Below, one piece after another: positions 1 to 6,362 of a stretch of 6,362 nt of DNA. Below the pieces are notes generated by a model. It was not told where the DNA came from. It saw only the letters and a list, made by a program, of their open reading frames with translations, and made no database searches. The stretch's first letter is position 1; each line of letters starts with the position of its first letter. Source of the DNA: Pseudomonadota bacterium (GTDB taxonomy: Bacteria; Pseudomonadota; Gammaproteobacteria; Xanthomonadales; Xanthomonadaceae); NCBI GenBank assembly GCA_023453655.1, contig JAEXTE010000346.1:1-6362 (forward strand), given 5' to 3'. A program made the translations under genes and the position numbers.

Positions 1-166
1 GCAGCGGCCCGCGCTCGGCGTCGCCCAGCGCGCGGCCTTCGCCGTCGAGCAGCAGCAGCCGCGCCGCCGGCCACAGCGCGGCCAGCCGGCCGGGCGCGTT
101 TCGCAGGTGTTCGGCGCGGTCCAGGCCGCCGTCGATGAAGGCGAACGGCGACGCGCCGGCGTCCAT
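1..166 (-). CDS. nudC: Probable NAD(+)/NADH pyrophosphatase, N-terminal part only
   Basis: Fifty-five codons from an ATG at 166-164 run without a stop to the left edge, so the gene is cut by the window. The visible piece has the look of the NudC N-terminal domain (NUDIX-like, PF09296): FAF at residues 8-10, then LDRAEHLR at 15-22, a Leu/Ala stretch LAALWP at 28-33 and a hydrophobic strand RLLLLDGEGRAL. NudC enzymes hydrolyse NAD(H) to NMN(H) and AMP and can remove NAD caps from RNA. The Nudix box and zinc cysteines that would prove this lie outside the window. The ATG is 2 nt past the erpA stop (TGA-AC-ATG), with no purine-rich ribosome site before it, so translation probably depends on ribosomes finishing erpA. 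No nearby in-frame alternative start was seen inside the erpA end. The name rests on N-terminal resemblance recalled from memory and is moderately sure; the reading frame itself is well supported by spacing and codon use. Confidence 0.62.
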   Translation of the reverse strand, partial: MDAGASPFAFIDGGLDRAEHLRNAPGRLAALWPAARLLLLDGEGRALGDAERGPL

Positions 167-168
167 GT

Positions 169-531
169 TCAGACGGTGAACGAGGACCCGCAGCCGCAGG
201 TCGACTTGGCGTTCGGATTGCGGATCGTGAACTGCGCGCCGTGCAGGCTCTCGGTGTAGTCCACCGAAGCGCCCATCAGGTATTGCAGGCTCAACGGATC
301 GACCACCAGGGTCACGCCTTCGGTGGTGATCGCCAGGTCGTCCTCGGCCTGCTGCTCGTCGAACTCGAAGCCATACTGGAAGCCCGAGCAGCCGCCGCCC
401 TGGATGTAGACGCGCAGCTTGAGCGCCGGATTGCCCTCCTCGGCGATCAGCTCGCGCACCTTGCCGGCCGCGGCCGGGGTGAAATCGAGCGGGCGTTGCA
501 GCGAGAGGTAGTCGGGGGCGGCCTGTTCCAT
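169..531 (-). CDS. erpA: Iron-sulfur cluster insertion protein ErpA (A-type carrier)
   Basis: A 120-residue A-type carrier (HesB/IscA/ErpA fold) that accepts an Fe-S cluster from the scaffold and hands it to apo-enzymes in the cytoplasm. The three cluster-binding cysteines are all present: Cys48 in GGGCSGFQY and Cys112 and Cys114 in the C-terminal CGCGSSF. The surrounding landmarks fit the ErpA branch: [14 protein letters not shown] at 16-29, the strand [20 protein letters not shown] at 76-85 and [20 protein letters not shown] at 87-106. Length is normal for the family. The start is the ATG at 531-529; nothing resembling a Shine-Dalgarno site lies in front of it. It sits 57 nt downstream of the DUF6776 gene and 2 nt upstream of the nudC start, so the three genes probably form one transcription unit. 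No IscR-like site was recognised. Family call is firm; ErpA is chosen over IscA because the gene stands outside an isc cluster and by overall sequence. Confidence 0.95.
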   Translation of the reverse strand: MEQAAPDYLSLQRPLDFTPAAAGKVRELIAEEGNPALKLRVYIQGGGCSGFQYGFEFDEQQAEDDLAITTEGVTLVVDPLSLQYLMGASVDYTESLHGAQFTIRNPNAKSTCGCGSSFTV

Positions 532-537
532 CCGGTC

Positions 538-566
538 AGGATGGGGCGCGGGAGGGTCGACTTCAA
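538..566 (-). promoter_or_regulatory. Weak possible promoter just before erpA
   Basis: On the minus strand TTGAAG (566-561) is followed after exactly 17 nt by CATCCT (543-538). The -35 matches consensus at 4 of 6 bases, the -10 at only 3 of 6. If real, transcription would start at or next to the erpA ATG, giving a leaderless mRNA, which would fit the missing ribosome site. The match is weak enough to be chance, and erpA may simply be read through from the upstream gene. Confidence 0.22.
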
Positions 567-588
567 GCGCGTGGCGCGGATGCAGCGT

Positions 589-1299
589 TCAGCCGGCTGC
601 GGGGCGCGCCACCTCGTCCCAGGACAGGGTCTGTTCGACCGCCGCGCCCGAGGCGGGCGCCAGCCGTGCGCGGATGCGCAGTGGCACGAACCCCGGCGGC
701 AGCACGATCTCGCCCTCCACCTGCTGGAAGTACTTGAACGAGTACTCGACGCCGGTGGCATCGGGATCCTGGCGCAGCGTCGCCCAGGGCAGCGTCTCCA
801 GGCGGCCGTCGCGGGTACCCTCGACCGACAGGCTGAGCCGGCCGCTGCTGACCGCGCCGCGGTTGAGGTTCTGGGTCAGGGTGGCGGTGTAGTGCCAGGC
901 CTGGCCACCGCGCGGGGTCAGCGCCAGTTCGTGCACGGTCAGCCCGCGTCGCTGCGCGGTCGAGCCGACGAAGCGCTCGTAGAAGGCCACGTCCGCGCGC
1001 AGCGCCGCGATCTCCTCGTCGCGCTCGGCCAGGGTGGCCTGCAGGTCGCGGTTGGCCTCGCGGCTGATCTGGTCGGAGCGGCTCAGCGTGGTCACCTGCT
1101 GCTCCAGCGCCTCGACCTGGGCCTGGTCGGCCGGCGTGCCCGGCGCCGGGCCGATCACCACCTGCCAGACGCCCCACAGCCCGAACGCCAGCGCCGCCAC
1201 GAACACGCCCAGCAGCGCGTAGGAAGCGCCGCGGACGTGCGCCGGCACCACCGCGGGCGCTGGCGTGCCCTCGCCCGGGCTGGAAGGGATTCCGCTCAT
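589..1299 (-). CDS. DUF6776-type membrane-anchored coiled-coil protein
   Basis: A 236-residue protein of unknown function. A Pro/Ala-rich cytoplasmic start (1-23) leads to one membrane helix at about 26-49 (SYALLGVFVAALAFGLWGVW), then a heptad-rich coiled coil at about 58-107 that ends in LRADVAFYERFVG (100-112). The rest is a beta-rich domain with the signature-like stretch FKYFQQVEGEIVLPPGFVP at 188-206. By topology the bulk should lie in the periplasm. This arrangement matches the DUF6776 family, found beside erpA in several gammaproteobacteria (recalled, not searched). The ATG at 1299-1297 is chosen because the membrane helix follows at a normal distance. Its promoter lies so close that the mRNA would have essentially no leader, and no Shine-Dalgarno site is visible. 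It is the first gene of the minus-strand group; erpA begins 57 nt after its stop. Function cannot be stated from sequence. Confidence 0.85.
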   Translation of the reverse strand: MSGIPSSPGEGTPAPAVVPAHVRGASYALLGVFVAALAFGLWGVWQVVIGPAPGTPADQAQVEALEQQVTTLSRSDQISREANRDLQATLAERDEEIAALRADVAFYERFVGSTAQRRGLTVHELALTPRGGQAWHYTATLTQNLNRGAVSSGRLSLSVEGTRDGRLETLPWATLRQDPDATGVEYSFKYFQQVEGEIVLPPGFVPLRIRARLAPASGAAVEQTLSWDEVARPAAG

Positions 1300-1306
1300 C
1301 GGGTCC

Positions 1307-1336
1307 GGTATATCGGCGCCGCCGCCGCTGCGTCAA
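1307..1336 (-). promoter_or_regulatory. Sigma-70-type promoter for the DUF6776-erpA-nudC group
   Basis: On the minus strand TTGACG (1336-1331, 5 of 6 consensus bases) is followed after 18 nt by TATACC (1312-1307, 4 of 6). In DNA this rich in G and C such a pair is unlikely by chance. Counting about 7 nt beyond the -10 box puts the transcription start at about 1300-1299, on the ATG of the DUF6776 gene, so the transcript would be leaderless. Confidence 0.55.
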
Positions 1337-1348
1337 GGCGCGCCGCCC

Positions 1349-1354
1349 TATACT
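1349..1354 (+). promoter_or_regulatory. Probable -10 box for the DUF4126 gene
   Basis: TATACT matches the sigma-70 -10 consensus at 5 of 6 bases and stands out in an almost AT-free neighbourhood. No good -35 hexamer is found 15-18 nt upstream; that stretch is CCGCTGCGT and overlaps the -35 of the opposing promoter (1331-1336). A start at about 1361 would give a leader of about 63 nt before the ATG at 1424. Confidence 0.45.
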
Positions 1355-1370
1355 CGGCCGGCCGGGCGCC

Positions 1371-1387
1371 ACGGCGCGCGGCGCCGT
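1371..1387 (+). other. Perfect 7-bp hairpin in the DUF4126 leader
   Basis: ACGGCGC (1371-1377), loop GCG, GCGCCGT (1381-1387) form a perfect inverted repeat in the predicted leader, 24 nt before the ribosome site. An overlapping GGCGCC pair (1365-1370 and 1380-1385) could form a competing stem. No T-run follows, so it is not a classic terminator. In DNA this GC-rich such stems arise easily and a role is only a possibility. Confidence 0.25.
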
Positions 1388-1423
1388 TCAGCCGCTCGCC
1401 GGCTTTGTCGCGAGGAGTCCTCC

Positions 1424-2005
1424 ATGACCGAGGCCCACCTGTTCGCCGTCGGCGTCCTGCTGGCCTGGCTGGCCGGCATCCGCGCCTACCTCACCGTGTT
1501 CGGGGTCGGCGTGGCCGGCGCGCTGGGCTGGCTCGACCTGCCGCCCGCCCTGGAAGCCACCACCTCGCCCTGGGTGCTGGGGGTTTCCGGTGCACTGGCG
1601 CTGGCTGAATTCCTGGCCGACAAGATCCCGGGCATCGACTCGGCCTGGGACCTGCTGCAGACCCTGGCTCGGGTGCCCGCCGGCGCCTTCCTGGCCGCGG
1701 CCACGCTCTCGTCCGATGGCGAGCTGGGCGCCGGCATGCTCGCCACGGGCGCCGGCGTCGCGCTCGCCAGCCATGCGGTGAAGGCCGGCTCGCGCGCCCT
1801 GCTCAACACCTCGCCCGAGCCGGTCAGCAACTGGACGGCTTCGGCGACCGAGGACGCGGTGGTGGTCGGCGCGCTGGCGCTGGCCTGGTCCTATCCGTGG
1901 CTGGTGCTGGCGGTGGTGGTCGGGATCGGCCTCGGGCTGGCGCTGCTGCTGTGGTGGGTCTGGCGCAGGCTGTTCCGGCGCGCGCCGCGCCCGGTGCCCG
2001 GCTGA
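1424..2005 (+). CDS. DUF4126 domain integral membrane protein
   Basis: A 193-residue membrane protein of the DUF4126 family; its function is unknown. Family landmarks run the whole length: GIRAYLTVFGVGVAG (18-32), GWLDLP (35-40), SPWVLGVSGALALAEFLADK (48-67), IPGIDSAWDLLQT (68-80), RVPAGAFLAA (83-92), ASHAVKAGSRALLNTSPEP (115-133) and SNW near 135-137. Hydrophobic segments at about 5-30, 50-64, 84-95, 102-118, 145-155 and a long one at 158-180 suggest several membrane passes. The C-terminus is basic (WRRLFRRAPR, 180-189), as expected for a cytoplasmic tail. The ATG at 1424 is chosen over earlier in-frame codons because GAGGAG at 1412-1417 stands 6 nt before it and the family motif begins right after. 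It is transcribed divergently from the DUF6776 group. The downstream signalling genes have their own promoter-like box, so they are probably a separate unit. Confidence 0.9.
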   Translation: MTEAHLFAVGVLLAWLAGIRAYLTVFGVGVAGALGWLDLPPALEATTSPWVLGVSGALALAEFLADKIPGIDSAWDLLQTLARVPAGAFLAAATLSSDGELGAGMLATGAGVALASHAVKAGSRALLNTSPEPVSNWTASATEDAVVVGALALAWSYPWLVLAVVVGIGLGLALLLWWVWRRLFRRAPRPVPG

Positions 2006-2050
2006 GCCGACGGTCACGCTTCGGGCATCGGCCGCGCAACCGTCGCCCGC

Positions 2051-2066
2051 GCCTGCACGCGCAGGC
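2051..2066 (+). terminator. Weak terminator-like hairpin after the DUF4126 gene
   Basis: GCCTGC (2051-2056), loop ACGC, GCAGGC (2061-2066) form a perfect 6-bp GC stem about 45 nt past the DUF4126 stop. A longer-range 7-bp pair, CGACGGT (2008-2014) with ACCGTCG (2039-2045), lies just before it. Neither is followed by a T-run, so intrinsic termination is doubtful. The position between two likely transcription units is the main argument. Confidence 0.22.
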
Positions 2067-2081
2067 CAGGAACGCATGGGA

Positions 2082-2110
2082 TAGTCGCCGGGCCGGGCAG
2101 TGGCGATAAT
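2082..2110 (+). promoter_or_regulatory. Probable promoter for the signalling operon
   Basis: GATAAT (2105-2110) matches the -10 consensus at 5 of 6 bases. TAGTCG (2082-2087), 17 nt upstream, matches the -35 at only 3 of 6. A start at about 2117 would leave a leader of about 17 nt that holds just the AGGGGGA ribosome site (2120-2126) and then the ATG at 2134. The fit of box, ribosome site and start codon makes the -10 assignment more credible than the -35. Confidence 0.45.
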
Positions 2111-2133
2111 GCCGGCAACAGGGGGATTTCCGC

Positions 2134-2259
2134 ATGGACCACGTGGCCGCGCCGACGCGCCCGTCGAAGCCGACGCCGCCGCCAGCGCCTGCGCGCGCTG
2201 CGTGCGCGTCCGCGGTTGCCCCTGCGCAGGCTTTGCGGCAAGGTTCCGGCGGTGTCTGA
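2134..2259 (+). CDS. Small Pro/Ala-rich leader ORF, 41 aa, hypothetical
   Basis: An ATG at 2134 preceded by a strong ribosome site (AGGGGGA at 2120-2126, 7 nt spacing) opens a 41-residue frame that starts MDHVAAPTRPSKPTPPPAP and ends LRQGSGGV. Its TGA (2257-2259) lies inside the second and third codons of the next gene, which starts with GTG at 2252, so the two frames overlap by 8 nt and could be translationally coupled. There is no recognisable domain; half the peptide is Pro or Ala. Third-position GC is 32 of 40 codons, lower than the neighbouring genes, which counts against long-term coding. It may be a leader peptide that sets translation of the response regulator. It may also be the true N-terminus of that protein if a single-base difference separates the two frames, or a chance frame. 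Confidence 0.35.
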   Translation: MDHVAAPTRPSKPTPPPAPARAACASAVAPAQALRQGSGGV

Positions 2260-4075
2260 CGCCGACAATCGCCAACGCGCGGAGTTTCCGCCGACCGGGT
2301 TCTGGCGCCGCTGGTGCGCCGATGCCGCGCCGGCGGAACTGCCGCGCGTGGATGCGCCCGCCACCGCAGTCGAACTGACCCCCGCGCCGGCGCAGGCACC
2401 GGCCGTATCCGGGCGCGACGTCGCGCCGGCCTACCGCGTGCTGGTGGTCGAGGACGATCCCAGCCAGGCCCTGTTCGCCGAGAGCGTGCTCAACGGCGCC
2501 GGCATGGAGGCGCGCGTGGTCGCCGTCACCAGCGAGGTGATGGACGCGATGCAGTCGCTGCGCCCGGACCTGGTGCTGATGGACCTGCACATGCCCGGCC
2601 TCGACGGCGTGGAACTGACCACGCTGATCCGCCGCCATCCCGACTTCGCGATGACGCCGGTGGTGTTCCTCACCGGCGACGAGGACCCCGAGCGCCGCTT
2701 CGAGGTGCTGGACGTGGGCGCGGACGATTTCCTGCGCAAGCCGGTGCGCCCGCGCCACCTGGTCTCGGCGGTGCAGAGCCGGATCCTGCGCGCGCGCATG
2801 CTGCAGGCGGCGGGCAGCGGCGCCCGCCATCCGGCGACCGGCCTGCATACCCGCCCGCAGATGCTGCAGCTGCTGACCACGAGCGTCCCCGGGGCGACGT
2901 CGGGCGCGGCGCTGTTCGTGGAGATCGCCGGCACCGCCGCCCTGCGCGACCGCTTCGGCTACGCGGCGCTCGAGGAACTGCTGACCGAAGCGGGGCGCCG
3001 CCTGGCCGCGATCTGCGACGGCCACGCCGCCTCGCGGCTGAACGACAACACGTTCCTGGTCTTTGCCACCGGGGTTTCCGGCGCGGCCCTGCCGCCGCTG
3101 GCGCGGCAGCTGCGCGACGGCTTCGGCGAGCACCCGTTCCAGGTCGGGGGCGAGCGCCTGCGGCTGCGCGCCGTGGTTGGCTACGCCGACCTGTCGCAGG
3201 GCTTCGAGGACGCGGGCGCGGCCCTGTCCGCCGCCGAGGAGGCGCTGCGCGCGGCGCGCGCGCATCCGCATGGCGTGGCGGCCTGGACGCGACCGGTCTC
3301 GGCCCAGGACCGCGAACTGGCGGCGGTCGAACAGGCGCTGCGCGACGCGCTCGCCTCGGGCAGCCTGCTGGCGGCGTTCCAGCCGATCGTGGCGGTGGCC
3401 GGTGGCGACGAGGCGCAATACCAGGTGCTGCTGCGCCTGCGCGGCGGCGGCGGCGAACTGCATCCGGCCGGTCGCGTGCTGCAGGCGGCCAGCCGCATCG
3501 GCGCCACCCTGCAGGTGGACCGGCGCATGGCCGAGATCGCGATCGGCGCGCTGCGCCGCCAGCGCGAGGAACAGCGCGCGCTGCGCCTGTTCGTCACCCA
3601 GTCGCCGTCCACCCTGGCCCACGACGGCCACGCGCAGTGGCTGCTGCAGACCCTGGCCGACGCGGGCGTGGACGGCGCGTCGCTGGTGATCGACGTGCGC
3701 CAGGAGGATGCGCTGGTGCATGCGCTGTCGCTGCAGGAGTTCTGCAGCGCGATGGTCTCGGCCGGCGTGCAGCTGTGCCTGAGCCAGTACTGCCACGGTC
3801 CCGAGGCCAATGCCCTGCTCGGCCAGCTGCCGCTGGGCTACGTGCGCCTGGATTCGCGCTACTCGCGCAACCTCGACGACACCGCGGTGCGCGACGAGAT
3901 GCGCGCGGCCATCGATTACGCCCATCGCATGGGCCTGCAGGTGATCGGCCAGCAGGTCGAGGACGCGCAATCGGCGGCCACGCTGTGGATGACCGGCGTC
4001 GACTTCATCCAGGGCAACCTGGTGCAGCGCCCGGCCGGCGACCTGCAGTTCGATTTCCACACCTCGGTGCTGTAG
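2252..4075 (+). CDS. Response regulator with degenerate GGDEF and degenerate EAL domains (c-di-GMP pseudo-enzyme, FimX-like EAL)
   Basis: A 607-residue cytoplasmic protein. Residues 1-60 are a linker with an aromatic/basic patch (GFWRRW, 16-21) and a Pro/Ala stretch. A receiver follows at 62-182 with every functional residue: Glu67-Asp68-Asp69, phospho-acceptor Asp111 in [13 protein letters not shown], Thr141 and Lys163 in RKPV. A GGDEF domain at about 194-346 has NDNTF (264-268) at the signature, so it cannot be a cyclase. An EAL domain at about 360-600 reads YQVLLR (390-395) for YEALLR, SQYC (511-514) for DDFG, Arg532 in VRLD for the catalytic Lys, and QQVE (567-570) for EGVE, so the metal and catalytic residues of the phosphodiesterase are gone. 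FQPI (376-379) and [10 protein letters not shown] (585-594) keep the fold and recall FimX-type c-di-GMP receptors, but no PAS domain lies between receiver and GGDEF. The GTG at 2252 is chosen for AAGG at 2240-2243, 8 nt upstream; a TTG at 2216 is less likely. The kinase gene starts 10 nt after the stop and is the probable partner. Confidence 0.88.
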   Translation: MSDADNRQRAEFPPTGFWRRWCADAAPAELPRVDAPATAVELTPAPAQAPAVSGRDVAPAYRVLVVEDDPSQALFAESVLNGAGMEARVVAVTSEVMDAMQSLRPDLVLMDLHMPGLDGVELTTLIRRHPDFAMTPVVFLTGDEDPERRFEVLDVGADDFLRKPVRPRHLVSAVQSRILRARMLQAAGSGARHPATGLHTRPQMLQLLTTSVPGATSGAALFVEIAGTAALRDRFGYAALEELLTEAGRRLAAICDGHAASRLNDNTFLVFATGVSGAALPPLARQLRDGFGEHPFQVGGERLRLRAVVGYADLSQGFEDAGAALSAAEEALRAARAHPHGVAAWTRPVSAQDRELAAVEQALRDALASGSLLAAFQPIVAVAGGDEAQYQVLLRLRGGGGELHPAGRVLQAASRIGATLQVDRRMAEIAIGALRRQREEQRALRLFVTQSPSTLAHDGHAQWLLQTLADAGVDGASLVIDVRQEDALVHALSLQEFCSAMVSAGVQLCLSQYCHGPEANALLGQLPLGYVRLDSRYSRNLDDTAVRDEMRAAIDYAHRMGLQVIGQQVEDAQSAATLWMTGVDFIQGNLVQRPAGDLQFDFHTSVL

Positions 4076-4080
4076 GGGGA
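4074..4080 (+). promoter_or_regulatory. Ribosome site of the hybrid kinase, overlapping the upstream stop codon
   Basis: AGGGGGA begins with the last two bases of the response regulator's TAG stop (4073-4075) and ends 5 nt before the kinase ATG. A ribosome stopping on the first gene covers this site, so the two proteins are probably made in linked amounts. The same heptamer precedes the small ORF at 2120-2126. Confidence 0.6.
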
Positions 4081-4085
4081 CCGGG

Positions 4086-6362
<2,277 letters not shown>

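Noticed and set aside
563..1372. A longer minus-strand frame overlapping the DUF6776 gene in another phase
   Set aside because: The product is Arg/Gly/Ala-rich with no membrane helix, whereas the chosen frame shows the membrane anchor, coiled coil and family motif.
241..1608. A 455-codon plus-strand frame opposite erpA and the DUF6776 gene
   Set aside because: It is antisense to clear family members, crosses the divergent promoter region and has no recognisable domain.
2008..2045. A 7-bp inverted repeat with a 24-nt loop after the DUF4126 gene
   Set aside because: The loop is long, there is no T-run and no known operator pattern. Such pairs are expected by chance at this GC content, so it is mentioned only alongside the nearer hairpin.
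2216..2251. TTG at 2216 as the response regulator start
   Set aside because: It has no ribosome site and would add 12 residues with no conserved look. The GTG at 2252 has AAGG at 8 nt and sits at the overlap with the small ORF.
2100..2378. A Cys-containing 92-codon plus-strand frame across the gap and the start of the response regulator
   Set aside because: It begins within the predicted -10 box with no ribosome site, runs out of phase with the response regulator, and its Cys/Arg clusters are typical of GC-rich out-of-frame reading.

Overview
The window is very GC-rich DNA (roughly 70% or more by eye, with codon third positions almost all G or C). Gene content and protein style point to a gammaproteobacterium of the Xanthomonadales (Lysobacter/Luteimonas/Xanthomonas type). 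That is an inference from family resemblance; there is no marker gene here that fixes the species.

Layout. Positions 1-1299 are a minus-strand group read right to left: a membrane-anchored coiled-coil protein of the DUF6776 type (1299-589), the iron-sulfur carrier ErpA (531-169), and the first 55 codons of a probable NudC NAD(H) pyrophosphatase (166 to the left edge). A 124-bp divergent control region (1300-1423) separates this group from plus-strand genes. It carries a good minus-strand promoter placed so that the DUF6776 mRNA would start at or next to its ATG (leaderless), and an opposing TATACT box for the plus strand. The first plus-strand gene (1424-2005) is a DUF4126 membrane protein. 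A 246-bp gap follows with a GATAAT promoter box and a small reading frame with its own strong ribosome site (2134-2259). That frame overlaps the GTG start of the next gene by 8 nt.

The most interesting part is the signalling pair at 2252-6362. The first gene encodes an intact receiver domain joined to GGDEF and EAL domains that have both lost their catalytic signatures (NDNTF in place of GGDEF, QVL in place of EAL). It therefore looks like a phosphorylation-controlled pseudo-enzyme or c-di-GMP receptor rather than a cyclase or phosphodiesterase. Ten bases on is a hybrid histidine kinase: two membrane helices with almost no periplasmic loop, a complete kinase core, a degenerate receiver, an intact receiver, and a long Ala/Pro-rich tail that leaves the window. 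The simplest reading is a phosphorelay in which the kinase, perhaps through a C-terminal Hpt domain outside the window, phosphorylates the receiver of the first protein. The pseudo-receiver-then-receiver order recalls Caulobacter ShkA, where the pseudo-receiver binds c-di-GMP, so feedback between the two proteins through that nucleotide is a testable idea.

The two strands start translation differently. The plus-strand genes have clear purine-rich ribosome sites, while the three minus-strand genes have none that I can see.
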